A stretch of DNA of 64,000 nucleotides from contig NZ_OX366335.1 of NCBI RefSeq assembly GCF_947250635.1, positions 1,240,001-1,304,000 of the forward strand, given 5' to 3'. Positions within the stretch are counted from its first letter, which is position 1. Every line of letters begins with the position of its first letter. This document shows positions 20,693 through 30,509 of the stretch, one piece after another. The stretch is from Wolbachia endosymbiont (group B) of Parapoynx stratiotata (GTDB lineage Bacteria; Pseudomonadota; Alphaproteobacteria; Rickettsiales; Anaplasmataceae). The notes beneath the pieces were generated by a model. That model saw only the letters and a list, made by a program, of their open reading frames with translations, did not search any database and was not told where the DNA came from. The position numbers and the translations under genes were made by a program.

Positions 20693-21289
20693 ATGTTTAA
20701 AGGAATTATCAAAGATATTGGCACTATAACTGATATCACTATCCACCCTAACTCTGATCAAATCTTCCATATTGAGACACAAAATTTATCCTCTATAAAC
20801 AAAGGAGATTCAATATCCTGCTCCGGAGTGTGTTTAACTGTTGTCAACATAATGAGCAATGTATTCACAGTTCAAGTATCTCAAGAAACCATGAAGGTTT
20901 CTAACTTAAATACGTGGAAAACAGGGAAAAAAATAAACCTAGAACAAGCAATGAAACTGAGTGACAGAATTGACGGCCACTTGGTTCAGGGTCATGTGGA
21001 TGACACAACAGAAATTTTAACAATCAATCAAAATTTAGAATCTCATGAAATCAGACTATCATGCCCACAAGAATTAATTAAATTTATTGCAAAAAAAGGT
21101 TCTGTAACGCTAGATGGAGTTTCCCTTACGGTCAATTTAGTTATCAACCAAGAATTCACTGTGAACATTATTCCCTACACATGGAAAAATACAACTTTTC
21201 AATATAACAAAACAGGTAATTACCTAAATTTAGAAGTTGATATGATTGCTCGGTACTTAGACCAGCTGATAAAATATCAACACAATTAA
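20693..21289 (+). CDS. ribE: Riboflavin synthase, alpha chain
   Basis: The enzyme converts two molecules of 6,7-dimethyl-8-ribityllumazine to riboflavin. The 198-residue protein shows the two homologous lumazine-binding barrels of the family: the first starts MFKGIIKDIGTI with SCSGVCLTVV, the second has the parallel LDGVSLTVN. GHLVQGHVD is a further signature. Size is normal. Wolbachia is known to keep riboflavin synthesis and can supply it to some hosts. The other rib genes are not in the window. Confidence 0.95.
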   Translation: MFKGIIKDIGTITDITIHPNSDQIFHIETQNLSSINKGDSISCSGVCLTVVNIMSNVFTVQVSQETMKVSNLNTWKTGKKINLEQAMKLSDRIDGHLVQGHVDDTTEILTINQNLESHEIRLSCPQELIKFIAKKGSVTLDGVSLTVNLVINQEFTVNIIPYTWKNTTFQYNKTGNYLNLEVDMIARYLDQLIKYQHN

Positions 21290-21346
21290 TTTTACAACTT
21301 TGTTATTTACAACTATTATATCTTGAAAATCATATAGATACAAAAT

Positions 21347-21934
21347 ATGTTTTTCGATAGCCTAATTATCTTTATTATTGTCTTGTGTGTAATAATATCG
21401 ATAACTAGAGGTTTTATAAAAGAGCTATGTGCATTAATGTTCTTGCTCTTATCAGTCTTTTTGACAGCTAGTTACTATGATTTTTTTATTATAAATTATA
21501 GTAAGTATTTTGACTCTAAAGTTACAAAAAACATACTTTCTACAATCTCTGTATTTATCATACTTAATCTTACATTCATGACAATGAATAACTGGCTAAT
21601 GTACATATTATCACCTATAAGGTTGGGATTAATGGATAGAGTTACTGGAATCTTTGTCGGAGCACTCAGAGGAATATTGCTTTCTTATGTACTATTTTTT
21701 GCTGTGCACTTATATTGCCACACAGTATATGATAAAAAAGAGGGAGAGTCTAAAATAGACGCAGAAGACATATTGCCCAATTGGATAATAAATTCACACT
21801 CTTATCAGGCTTTATTTGTGACAACAGAAGAAGTAATTAACATGTATGTACCAGAGTCATTGATACTAAAAATAAAAGAGATTGGTGAGGAAATGGTTGA
21901 TCAAGAAAAACCTCAAAACAATAAAGAAAAGTGA
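21347..21934 (+). CDS. CvpA family membrane protein
   Basis: The 195-residue protein has four hydrophobic segments in its first 130 residues and a charged C-terminal tail. FIKELCALMFLLLSVFLTA after a short first helix with ITRGF is the pattern of the CvpA/colicin V production family, as is MDRVTGIFVGALRGILL in the third and fourth helices. CvpA proteins affect envelope integrity in other bacteria, but their molecular role is unclear. It follows ribE by 57 bases and is convergent with the phosphohexomutase gene. Confidence 0.82.
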   Translation: MFFDSLIIFIIVLCVIISITRGFIKELCALMFLLLSVFLTASYYDFFIINYSKYFDSKVTKNILSTISVFIILNLTFMTMNNWLMYILSPIRLGLMDRVTGIFVGALRGILLSYVLFFAVHLYCHTVYDKKEGESKIDAEDILPNWIINSHSYQALFVTTEEVINMYVPESLILKIKEIGEEMVDQEKPQNNKEK

Positions 21935-22064
21935 GTGTGCATTTTCTATAGCTAAACTAGATTAGACAGCTGTTATCCACAGCAGTGCGACATAGGTTAC
22001 CAATTCCTATTACTAATCAAACAAAACTGCAAACATTGACGAATAAGTAAATCATCAAAAAAAT

Positions 22065-23390
22065 TTAAATGTATAATTTTAGTGCATCAATGTAATAAAA
22101 CAAAACTTTTTTAGTGAGTTCAAAATTTTCTAAGGTATTTCCTTCACATCTTGCTGTTATGCAGTTTTGCGTATTTGATACTCTAAGAAGCCACCAACCT
22201 TTATCATCAGTTACCTTAATTCCATCAAGCTCTGAAAATACAATGTTTTGCTGCTTTAGTGTCTCCTTGATTGATTCAATTATTTGAAATTTTTTCTCAT
22301 CCTTCACCACAATTTTCACTTCATGAGTGATATATAACTTTGGTAAATCTTCAATCGCCTCAGATAGGCTTTGGTTTTTCTTAAGTAAAATGTCAATGGC
22401 TTTAATAGCAGAATATAGTCCATCATCAAAACCTAACTCAGAAAAGAAAAAATGCCCACTGAGTTCACCGGCAAACTTGGCCCCTTCTTCTACCATCTTT
22501 TTCTTAACTAGTGAGTGTCCAGTGGCACAGGTAATTATTTGTCCTCCTAATTTGCTAACGAAATCATGCACTTTCATACTCATTTTTACGTTGGCAATAA
22601 CTTTGCTTTTTGGGTATTCCGCCAATACTTCACGTGAAAAAATCATAAACAAGTGATCATTGGAAACAACATTACCTTTATTATCAATCAAGCGTACCCT
22701 ATCACCATCACCATCAAGTGCAATACCAAGATCACATTTATCTTTCTTGACAATACTGATTAACTGAGCAAGATTTTTTTCTTCTATGGGATCTGGGTCA
22801 TGCAGTGGAAACGTCCCATCTATAGAGTTATTGGTTATGATGTGTATATGACTTGGTAAAACTTTTTCAATATACCTTACAATTGTTGGACTATTGCCAA
22901 AATCCCAGGCTATCTTTAGCTTGCGTGTAGTATTATTTTTTAGTGCATTTTTTAATATGTGAATGTATTCACTATATGTATTCGTGTTAATTAAGCTTCC
23001 AATTTTCGTGCTGTTTTTAATTGTACTGCCTATAATTTCCTTCATTTCTTGATCTGAGTAAACTTTTTTACTACTGAAAAATTTAAAGCCGTTATATTCT
23101 CTGGGGTTATGAGAAGCAGTGATCATAATCCCAAGATCTGCCTGCATTGTTGCAGCGTAGAGCATAGGTGAAGAACAGAGCCCAACGCGTATAACATTCG
23201 CACCGGATAAAATCAAGCCTCTGATTAATTCTTTTTCTATGCTTGGTGAATCTATCCTGCTGTCATAGCCTACACAAACGTTAGCTGCAGTTTGACCAAA
23301 TTTTCTACCTATTTCATACCCATCACTGATCTGCAGGTCTCTGCCTACCACACCTCTAATATCGTATTTTCTTATAATAGTATTGTCCAT
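22065..23390 (-). CDS. Phosphomannomutase / phosphoglucomutase
   Basis: This alpha-D-phosphohexomutase moves phosphate between C1 and C6 of hexoses. Domain marks appear in order: RKYDIRGVVG at the N-terminus, the phosphoserine loop TASHNPREYNGFK, the metal-binding loop ALDGDGDRVRL and the sugar-binding loop GELSGHFFF. From the ATG at 23390 it has 441 residues; an upstream in-frame ATG at 23432 would add 14 residues of no family character. Whether it acts mainly on mannose or glucose phosphates cannot be told. Wolbachia has no LPS, so the sugar product may feed another pathway. Confidence 0.88.
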   Translation of the reverse strand: MDNTIIRKYDIRGVVGRDLQISDGYEIGRKFGQTAANVCVGYDSRIDSPSIEKELIRGLILSGANVIRVGLCSSPMLYAATMQADLGIMITASHNPREYNGFKFFSSKKVYSDQEMKEIIGSTIKNSTKIGSLINTNTYSEYIHILKNALKNNTTRKLKIAWDFGNSPTIVRYIEKVLPSHIHIITNNSIDGTFPLHDPDPIEEKNLAQLISIVKKDKCDLGIALDGDGDRVRLIDNKGNVVSNDHLFMIFSREVLAEYPKSKVIANVKMSMKVHDFVSKLGGQIITCATGHSLVKKKMVEEGAKFAGELSGHFFFSELGFDDGLYSAIKAIDILLKKNQSLSEAIEDLPKLYITHEVKIVVKDEKKFQIIESIKETLKQQNIVFSELDGIKVTDDKGWWLLRVSNTQNCITARCEGNTLENFELTKKVLFYYIDALKLYI

Positions 23391-23519
23391 ACTGCACTTC
23401 TTGGAGTGGTTAATATATAACATTCCCGCCAAATACTCAAGTTTATTTAACTATAAGATTAGTTGATTTTTTAAGAAAATATGCTAATATTATAATATAG
23501 TTCTCTAAAAATAGAAATT

Positions 23520-25487
23520 ATGCTAAAAGAAAACTTATTTATAGCTGAAAATCAAGGTTTAGATGTAGATGAGCAAAAGAAAAATGATATTTTAAGTTTC
23601 ATTGAACCTTGCAACAATTTTCAGGATTTTATAAAAAAATTAGAGGAAGAAAACTTAATTTGGTATTTTATTGGCCCTTTACGCAAAGATGAGAACATTA
23701 AAGAACAGGTAAGTTCAAAGTGGAAAGAGGAGTTTCAAAAGTTTGAGCAATCAATAAATGCAACACATAAAAAATTCGCAGAATCTCTACCAAGTGAAAA
23801 TTTCTTAGTATATACAACACAAGATAATGAATTTAAAATTAGATTTGAAAATAAAGAAAAACCAATAGAGATTAGCACCCTTTTAAGAGCCAGCGACGAA
23901 GGCAAGGTTTATAACCTATCTTTAGGGAAAGATAGTCAAATAACTGCAACCAAAAAAGGCAGCGAAAGGCACTATGATTTTACTGGTTCAAGCTCATGTG
24001 AGATGACCATTAACTGGCAAGCTAAGGATTCTAAAGGCAATAGCATAGATTGTAGCATGACTGTAGAAGTAAATTCTAAGGGCATAAAAAGAGTGATTGA
24101 TGAACCAAAATTTGGAGAAATAACTGACCCAGAAGAGGTATTAAAATTAGTTGAGCAGAATAAAGAAGTTTTTATCAACGGAAAAACTCTGCATCAAGCT
24201 TTTACTGACATGGGCAAAAGTGTGAACGAGCAGCAAACGCTGGCAGAGGAAATATTTACAAAAGATCCACCACAGTCACCTATACCAAGTAGTAGTGGAT
24301 ATTCTTCTCCTGATTCGCGTAGAAGTTCTTTTTTCACTGAGAGCGAAATTGGTGATGAAGAGTCTGAAATCACTGATGAATACATTGACGACAGTTACGA
24401 TCAACAAAAAATGCACAAAGATTATGACAGAAAGTATGAGCAAGAGGGATTAAAAGGTGTAGATGAGACTATAAATGAAATTAACAAACTTGCAAAGCAG
24501 CGTGATGATCTAATCTCGGAACGTGATTACCTGAAAAATGAAATTAACGAACAACAGGAAGCAATGCTTGAAAGAGATCAAAAAATCAAGGAACAAGATG
24601 CTTCTATTAAGAAGCTTACAGAGAAACTCAAAAAATCAGAAGAACTTAATCAAAATATAGAAAAGGAAGGTGATACAGGAATAAGAACACTAAGTGAAGA
24701 AAAGCAAATTTTGGAAGGAAAAGTTAAAAGACTTGAAGCTGAATTGAAAAAAATAATGCAAGAAAAAGATCAAGACATTAAGCAATTAGAACGAAAGGTA
24801 AGCACACTAGAACAAAGTCAAAAAGATAAAAATGCTAGAATAACAGATTTAATTAATCAATTGAAAGATAAAGAAAGTGAGATTCAGTCAACAAATAGAA
24901 TAAATGAGGAACTACAGGAAAAATTTAAGCAAAGTGAAGCTAAGTTAAGTGCACTAGAAAAAAAGAATGCAAATTTGGAAAATAATCTAAAGAAAATATT
25001 GGTAGAAGGTTCACAAGATAATCATGAAAAGCAGTTTGTAGAACAATGGATGGAAGCAAAAAATGAAAACGAAAAATTGACTGATAAAGTAAATCAATTA
25101 GCTAGAGAATTAAATCAACTGCAAAAAGAAAAGGGAAATTTAGAAAGGGAAATTTGGCAACTTAAATCTGGAAGATCACTTGCGGATGAGTTCAGTGAAG
25201 TAAATGCGAAAGTAGCTACTTCAACTGAAGCTGAATATGAAAGTAGAGGAATCGAGGCAAGTGATCACGAAACTACAGTTCCTAAAACACAAGACCAAGG
25301 TACAAATGCAGGAGTTGATGCATCATCTTCAACAGATCAAAAAAAGACTAAAGAAATAGAAATTCAAACTGACGTGCAAATGAATGATTTTCATGATTTA
25401 TATGATAAAGAACGCAAATATGTCAGAACAGAATTATCAGATCCAAGCGCAGTCTCTGCTCAGGCTTCAGAAAAATCTACTTCTTGA
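23520..25487 (+). CDS. Large coiled-coil protein of unknown function, effector candidate
   Basis: The 655-residue protein has three regions. Residues 1-240 look globular and partly beta-rich (KFEQSINATHKKF, SCEMTINWQAKDSKGNS). Residues about 245-290 are Ser/Asp/Glu-rich (IPSSSGYSSPDSRRSSFF then ESEIGDEESEI). Residues about 305-560 form a long coiled coil (for example VKRLEAELKKIMQEKD). The tail is polar. There is no signal peptide or membrane segment. The RRSS and SP sites resemble eukaryotic kinase motifs. The gene stands divergent from the phosphohexomutase and precedes another unusual protein with a similar Ser-rich segment. I know no function. Confidence 0.75.
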   Translation: MLKENLFIAENQGLDVDEQKKNDILSFIEPCNNFQDFIKKLEEENLIWYFIGPLRKDENIKEQVSSKWKEEFQKFEQSINATHKKFAESLPSENFLVYTTQDNEFKIRFENKEKPIEISTLLRASDEGKVYNLSLGKDSQITATKKGSERHYDFTGSSSCEMTINWQAKDSKGNSIDCSMTVEVNSKGIKRVIDEPKFGEITDPEEVLKLVEQNKEVFINGKTLHQAFTDMGKSVNEQQTLAEEIFTKDPPQSPIPSSSGYSSPDSRRSSFFTESEIGDEESEITDEYIDDSYDQQKMHKDYDRKYEQEGLKGVDETINEINKLAKQRDDLISERDYLKNEINEQQEAMLERDQKIKEQDASIKKLTEKLKKSEELNQNIEKEGDTGIRTLSEEKQILEGKVKRLEAELKKIMQEKDQDIKQLERKVSTLEQSQKDKNARITDLINQLKDKESEIQSTNRINEELQEKFKQSEAKLSALEKKNANLENNLKKILVEGSQDNHEKQFVEQWMEAKNENEKLTDKVNQLARELNQLQKEKGNLEREIWQLKSGRSLADEFSEVNAKVATSTEAEYESRGIEASDHETTVPKTQDQGTNAGVDASSSTDQKKTKEIEIQTDVQMNDFHDLYDKERKYVRTELSDPSAVSAQASEKSTS

Positions 25488-25685
25488 AAAGGATAAGTTT
25501 TGCTTCAACTATAGCTGATCTAAACGAGACGTCATACCGCAACAATCACTAATTTTCTGTCCTTTCAACAAAACACATCAAGTAAAATCATTTGAGTGCA
25601 AATGAACATTGTTAGATGAATTAACCCTAACTTAAGAATCAGATATATACAATATTAGTATGTTTAATTAATAGTGAGGTTTAAA

Positions 25686-27215
25686 ATGTCACCTAGTGAA
25701 AAAAACTCTTCAAATTTTGTTGAAACTAAGCAAGATGATCTTAAAATGATTCAAGATTCTTCATTAAATTCAGATATCATTCACGATCCCAAGAAGCTGA
25801 AAGACAGAATTATGGATCTGTTAAAAGGAGATACAGAATTCTCCAAGATGAAGCAAGGAGATAAGGCCCTTGTAGTAGGTACAGCAAGTGGATTATTTGC
25901 AGCAGTGTTACCATTTTTGGCAGTTGGTGCAACACTTGCTATACCAAGTGCTATAGTTGGTCTTACTCTATTTTTCGCTGCGAAAGTTGCTGTAAAAGCA
26001 GTTCAATCTGGATATAAAGGGCTCAAATGGTCAGCAGAAAAAACAGTTGAAGGAGCGAAGCATATTGGCGGAAAAATCAAAGATGGTGCTGTATATGCCA
26101 AGAATTCGGTAAAAGAAACTGCAAGTTCTGTAAAACAGGCAACACAAGAGAGAGCTAGCTCTACATTAAGAAAAATGGGGGATAACATTCAAAACCTTGG
26201 AAGGAAGATGAGTGATAGTGGTGCAAGCATGTCTAGTTTAGATGGCATCGCATATTCAATAGGTAATGAAGATCAAACTGTTATTTTGAAAACAAAAGAA
26301 AAAACGAGAAGTTTTAATAGTGTAAAGGAAATGTTTGTCAAGGAAGTTTTTGAAGACAAAGGTGTGAATAGCTCTGCTTTAACTAGGAAAATATTTTCTA
26401 AGCTGGGGGAAAAAATATTAGAGAAAGCTTATTCTGTTGATGGTCAACACAGTGCCAAAAAGGACCAGTTGATCAACCGATTGAAGCAGCAAATAGATTT
26501 TATCAATAAATTAGATGCTAAGAAGTTGCAACATTTGTTAGCTAAAGATAATAGCAGCCTATATGAAATTTTTTCTGAACATCATGATGAGATTAAGGAA
26601 GTTATTAAAGAATGCAAGGAAGAGCATACTCGTTTTAATACTTTAGAAAGGCTTAATAAGTCAGCAAAAAGGCATAAAGCAAGTTCTATGAATTCACTGG
26701 AAAATAGCTTATCAGGTAGTAGTTCAACGAGTTCTATAAGTACTGTTAGCAGCAAAGCAGAATTATTAAATCCTAATGAGCATAAGGAAGTAAAAGCACC
26801 TACTTCACTTTGGAGCAAGTTTTCATCATCACTAAAAGGTGGCAAAAAGCCAAAGGAAGCTACTTATATAAGATATCAAGATTCTGAGTTGGATCAGATA
26901 CAATCTGCGGAGATAGGAAATAGCCGTTTTTATGTTGCTCCGGAGAAACCGCCAAGAAGCAATTCAACGGGTTCTTTAAGCACTGACAGTACTGCTACAA
27001 CTTCTAGCTTTGCCAGTTACCGTCGTAATTCTGATAGTGGGTTCAATTCACCAAGTTCTTCTCCGCAACATGGTATGTTCACTGAGAAAAATGGCAAGTT
27101 AAAAACCCAAGCTGACTTAAGAAAGACAGGTTCTTTGGACAAATTGGTGGGACCTTCTTCAACAGTAACTGCTGAAGTCGATGTAGAGCATCAAGCTCCA
27201 AAAATGAAGATATAG
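25686..27215 (+). CDS. Membrane-associated protein with Ser-rich tail, effector candidate
   Basis: The ATG at 25686 with GTGAGG seven bases upstream is preferred over an in-frame GTG at 25674. The 509-residue protein has a hydrophobic double segment at about residues 61-105 (ALVVGTASGLFAAVLPFLAV, then IVGLTLFFAAKVAVKAV). An Ala/Lys-rich helix follows (KHIGGKIKDGAVYAKNSVKE), then an alpha-helical middle. The C-terminal 190 residues are Ser/Thr-rich low complexity. That tail includes RRNSDSGFNSPSSSP, with DSGFNS at residues 450-455 matching the DSG-phi-x-S phosphodegron pattern of eukaryotes. No enzyme motif is visible. A strong terminator follows. Confidence 0.75.
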   Translation: MSPSEKNSSNFVETKQDDLKMIQDSSLNSDIIHDPKKLKDRIMDLLKGDTEFSKMKQGDKALVVGTASGLFAAVLPFLAVGATLAIPSAIVGLTLFFAAKVAVKAVQSGYKGLKWSAEKTVEGAKHIGGKIKDGAVYAKNSVKETASSVKQATQERASSTLRKMGDNIQNLGRKMSDSGASMSSLDGIAYSIGNEDQTVILKTKEKTRSFNSVKEMFVKEVFEDKGVNSSALTRKIFSKLGEKILEKAYSVDGQHSAKKDQLINRLKQQIDFINKLDAKKLQHLLAKDNSSLYEIFSEHHDEIKEVIKECKEEHTRFNTLERLNKSAKRHKASSMNSLENSLSGSSSTSSISTVSSKAELLNPNEHKEVKAPTSLWSKFSSSLKGGKKPKEATYIRYQDSELDQIQSAEIGNSRFYVAPEKPPRSNSTGSLSTDSTATTSSFASYRRNSDSGFNSPSSSPQHGMFTEKNGKLKTQADLRKTGSLDKLVGPSSTVTAEVDVEHQAPKMKI

Positions 27216-27242
27216 AGAGTAAACAAAACTATCTATCTTCTT

Positions 27243-27278
27243 AAAAAAGATGTTACTCAGTGAGTAACATCTTTTTTT
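27243..27278 (+). terminator. Rho-independent terminator after the Ser-rich protein gene
   Basis: AAAAAAGATGTTACTCA is followed by its inverse TGAGTAACATCTTTTTT, giving a perfect stem of about 16 bp with a tiny loop and a T-run. It lies 28 bases after the stop codon. The A-run on the other arm would let it work in both directions. Confidence 0.85.
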
Positions 27279-27448
27279 CATTTGATCAAAAACATTCGCT
27301 TATTTAAGATCAGTTTTCTAGCACTGGGCCAATTATGGAGTTTCTTTTGCCTTTTTTCTAGGTTATGCAAGAAACTTGAAAAATAAAATTTTTATTCAAT
27401 AATTTGTGTATAAGGGATATCATTTTACTGCTAGCGAAATAAACCAGA

Positions 27449-28156
27449 ATGAAGTCTATTTTATTGACAAGGCCTTTATTAGATTCGTTGAGCACAAGAA
27501 GCACGCTAAAAAAATATGGATACAAAGTTTTTATAGAGCCAGTATTCACAATAAAGTACTTAAATCCTGATATATCCGCGCACGAATTTGATGTTGTGAT
27601 ATCTACAAGTAAAAACAGTGTAAAGGCTTTCAGTCAAATATGCAAAGAGGATAACTTTTCGATTATTACAGTTGGTAATTCAACTATGCAGGCTGCAAAA
27701 AATTTGGGATTTTCCGATATAATCTCAGCAGACAGCAACGTTGATGGTCTGATATCATTCATAAAATCTCATTATTCAAATGCAATAAAGTTCTTATATA
27801 TAAGGGGACAAGAAGTATCATGTGACCTAAAAAAAAGATTATCTGAAGAAGGTTTTAACGTAAGAGAAGTTGTACTCTATAAAACAATTACTAAAAGGAG
27901 TCTAACTAATAGGTGTAAAAATTTACTATTGGACGGTAAAATTGATAGCGTTGCTTTTTTTTCCTCACAAACTGCAAGGGTATTTTGTTCATTAGTTCTA
28001 AAAAGTGGGCTATCTCCTGTGATGAATAATACAGTTGCATATACCATGAGTAAAAACATTGCTGATAGTTTAAAGTTAATCAAGTGGAAAAAAATTATAA
28101 CATCGAGGTTGCCCACAGGGGAGAGTTTAATTGATATAATTAATAAGGATTGTTGA
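27449..28156 (+). CDS. hemD: Uroporphyrinogen-III synthase
   Basis: HemD closes and inverts the D ring of hydroxymethylbilane in haem synthesis. This family is poorly conserved; the call rests on the start ILLTRPLLDSL, the two-domain layout, YIRGQEVSCDLKKRLSEEGF in the middle, VALFFSSQTARVF-type sequence (VAFFSSQTARVF) and SKNIADSLK near the end. The 235 residues are a normal length. Its stop overlaps the ATG of xthA. hemB, from the same pathway, lies at the right end of this window. Confidence 0.85.
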   Translation: MKSILLTRPLLDSLSTRSTLKKYGYKVFIEPVFTIKYLNPDISAHEFDVVISTSKNSVKAFSQICKEDNFSIITVGNSTMQAAKNLGFSDIISADSNVDGLISFIKSHYSNAIKFLYIRGQEVSCDLKKRLSEEGFNVREVVLYKTITKRSLTNRCKNLLLDGKIDSVAFFSSQTARVFCSLVLKSGLSPVMNNTVAYTMSKNIADSLKLIKWKKIITSRLPTGESLIDIINKDC

Positions 28157-28938
28157 TGCTAAAGATTGCAACTTGGAATGTAAACTCCATACGTAAAAGA
28201 ATTAACCAACTTTGTAGTTTTATAGTTGATAGTCAGATAGATATAGTTTTGCTGCAAGAGATAAAATGTACAGAAGAGCAATTTCCTTATGCAGAGATAG
28301 AAAAGTTAGGATATGAATATGCTGTCTATGGACAGGTTGCAAGAAATGGTGTTTGTGTTTTATCTAAATATCCAATACTGGAAAAATTAAAAATTGATGT
28401 TGTAGAGAGTCATCAAGAAGCACGTTATATAGAGTGTGTGATAAAACACACCAATAATAAGATAAGGGTAGGAAGTTTATACGTGCCCAATGGTCAAAGC
28501 TTGGACTCCCAAGCATTTGAATATAAACTCAAGTTTTTTGATAACCTATATGAAAGGATGGGCACTTTGTTGAAAAATGAAGAGTTAACTATTATAGCTG
28601 GCGATTATAATGTTGCACTGGATGAAATTGATGTTTTTGATTCAAATTTATTAAATGGCCAAGTGTGCTTTCATATAAAAGAGCGTGAGAAATTAAGAGC
28701 GATCTTGAATCTTGGTTTTAAAGATGCATTTAGAATATCTCACCTCAACTTACAACAATTCACTTGGTGGAATTATCAAGGTAATTCACTCAGAAACAAT
28801 CAAGGAATGCGAATAGATCATATGCTGCTATCGCCACAAGCTGCAGATAAATTGGAAACATGTTACATAGATGATAGGTTGCGTAAACTAGAAAACCCAT
28901 CTGATCATACTCCCGTTGTATGTGTTATAAAACAATAA
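28156..28938 (+). CDS. xthA: Exodeoxyribonuclease III
   Basis: XthA is an AP endonuclease and 3' exonuclease for base-excision repair. The ATG at 28156 overlaps the hemD stop (TGATG), so translation is probably coupled; the longer frame with two TTG codons in front is not needed. The 260-residue protein has the family motifs in order: ATWNVNSIRKR, LLQEIKCTEEQFP with the metal-binding Glu, GSLYVPNGQ, AGDYNVALDEIDV and the terminal SDHTPVV with the catalytic His. Confidence 0.95.
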   Translation: MLKIATWNVNSIRKRINQLCSFIVDSQIDIVLLQEIKCTEEQFPYAEIEKLGYEYAVYGQVARNGVCVLSKYPILEKLKIDVVESHQEARYIECVIKHTNNKIRVGSLYVPNGQSLDSQAFEYKLKFFDNLYERMGTLLKNEELTIIAGDYNVALDEIDVFDSNLLNGQVCFHIKEREKLRAILNLGFKDAFRISHLNLQQFTWWNYQGNSLRNNQGMRIDHMLLSPQAADKLETCYIDDRLRKLENPSDHTPVVCVIKQ

Positions 28939-28975
28939 AAGAGCTATTACACAATTCACCTTTGGCAAATAGGTC

Positions 28976-29887
28976 TTAATTGACTGCTGTCTTTTCTGTG
29001 CTTTTGGCTGGCTGATCTAAAGTAGGTTGTTTAAGGGTAGCAGGTGTTTCTTTTCGTGGACTGCAAACTCGCTCAGAAGTAAAATGCTGTTTATTCTCTC
29101 CGTCTCCCTGAGAAATTTGTTCAGTAATCTCTTTGATTTCGGTTTTTAAAATATCATCAATGCCATTGCGAATTTTTTCATTCAATTTTTTTCTCTTTTC
29201 TATATCATCTTTATCTGGTGAGCTAGGGTCATATAAAGTACCTGGCCTATTATTTGAAAAAAGAACTTCAATTCCTCCCTTTACAGCAAATATTGTACCA
29301 ATAACAGCAGCAATTATCGCAAGTGTAGTAGGACCAAAAATTAATATTGAAGCAATGGAAAAAAGAATAGGAAGAAAAACTTTACGTAAGAACTTTGTTA
29401 CCATCTCTTCATCACTAAGTAGTGGTTTATCCTCTTCTTCCTTAACATCTAAAACTTTTCCAAGACCTGGTATTTTTTCTAATAATCCTCTTCCAGGTAT
29501 TTTACGCTTAACAAAATCAACAACCCAATCCCTAGCTTCTGTACCACGTACATCATCTAAGCATCCTTCTACTATTTGCTTTACTTTACTATCTTCCTCT
29601 CCAGCTAATTTTTTCTCTCTAATTTCTTTAAGCACAGAAAGTAAAAACTGACAAAAATTCTCTTTACTGAGTGGTCTTATCTTTTCTGGATTGACATTAT
29701 TAAGTAGTATGTACTCATAATCTGATATGAAAACATTAGTTATTCGTGGGCTCTCCTGTGATTTGGCTTTATCTTGTAATGCTTCCATGAAGGCATCATA
29801 AATTGCCTTATGTTCTTCTTTGAAAATTATCTCACTTTCCTTTATAGGTGATTTTGAAGACTCTGCTTTTACTGGTGGAACTGTCAT
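28976..29887 (-). CDS. Unknown protein with a central membrane hairpin
   Basis: This 303-residue protein is not recognised. It has a charged N-terminal half of about 165 residues, a hydrophobic pair near residues 172-212 (FLPILFSIASILIFG, then LAIIAAVIGTIFAVKGGIEV), and a polar, Lys/Glu-rich C-terminus. The layout of a membrane hairpin between two soluble parts resembles the neighbouring product at 25686. There is no signal peptide. It may be a membrane-associated effector, but nothing in the sequence proves this. Confidence 0.65.
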   Translation of the reverse strand: MTVPPVKAESSKSPIKESEIIFKEEHKAIYDAFMEALQDKAKSQESPRITNVFISDYEYILLNNVNPEKIRPLSKENFCQFLLSVLKEIREKKLAGEEDSKVKQIVEGCLDDVRGTEARDWVVDFVKRKIPGRGLLEKIPGLGKVLDVKEEEDKPLLSDEEMVTKFLRKVFLPILFSIASILIFGPTTLAIIAAVIGTIFAVKGGIEVLFSNNRPGTLYDPSSPDKDDIEKRKKLNEKIRNGIDDILKTEIKEITEQISQGDGENKQHFTSERVCSPRKETPATLKQPTLDQPAKSTEKTAVN

Positions 29888-29955
29888 GGTTGACCTATTT
29901 CATTTACCTATGCCATAATTATAGCATATTTTTCGTATTAGTTCAAATTTCTTAG

Positions 29956-30509
29956 AACCTGTCTTGAAAGAGAAAAAAAGAAAAGAATAAAGCAAAAAAT
30001 AGAAAAGTAACAAATGATATAAGTGATAAGGGAATGTAAAAAATTGCTTCCATATATTTTAAATCTGATTATAATTACAGTTAGAGATATTTTAAGAGCT
30101 CAAAATCTATCTTTGTCTGCAGACTTTTCAGTCAAATTTTTAATCAAAAAGCGTAGCGTATCTTCTTTAGTGCATGTAAATATGCTTAATCTCTGTTGTA
30201 TGTGCGCTGCACTTTTTTCTAATCTTTTTTTTACACAGGGGGATTTTATGTCCAGAATTCCAGATATTTGACCTTTACTTTAGCTAAAAACCAATAGGCG
30301 CCTATTGTTTAACGCTAATTAAAATAAAAATTTTTCTAATATATAGAAGAATTACAAAATCACTGTTTACTGAAAACGGGGCAAGAAAGCTGCTAATGTC
30401 AAAGAATTTTAGGTAAATGTTGTTTGCTTGACGTATGAGTGTACTCTCCTTACTTCAAGAAATATTTAATATGACTATGCTTGTTAATTAAGTCCTTTCA
30501 AGACAGGTT
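29956..30509. mobile_element. 554-bp MITE-like element with inverted ends and target duplication
   Basis: The 15-bp end AACCTGTCTTGAAAG (29956-29970) recurs as an exact inverse at 30495-30509, and the 5-bp CTTAG flanks both sides (29951-29955 and 30510-30514). This is the structure of a transposed element with a target-site duplication. Inside there is no transposase; the longest frame (82 codons, 30023-30271, starting at a non-ATG codon) has no recognisable features. It is best read as a non-autonomous or internally deleted element. It fills the gap between the unknown gene at 28976 and polA. Confidence 0.6.

Noticed and set aside
21973..21981. Perfect DnaA box (TTATCCACA) between cvpA and the phosphohexomutase gene
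   Set aside because: A single box without neighbours or other origin features is expected by chance in this much AT-rich DNA.
30023..30271. 82-codon frame inside the MITE-like element
   Set aside because: It starts at a non-ATG codon, has no ribosome site and no recognisable domain; reported only as part of the element.
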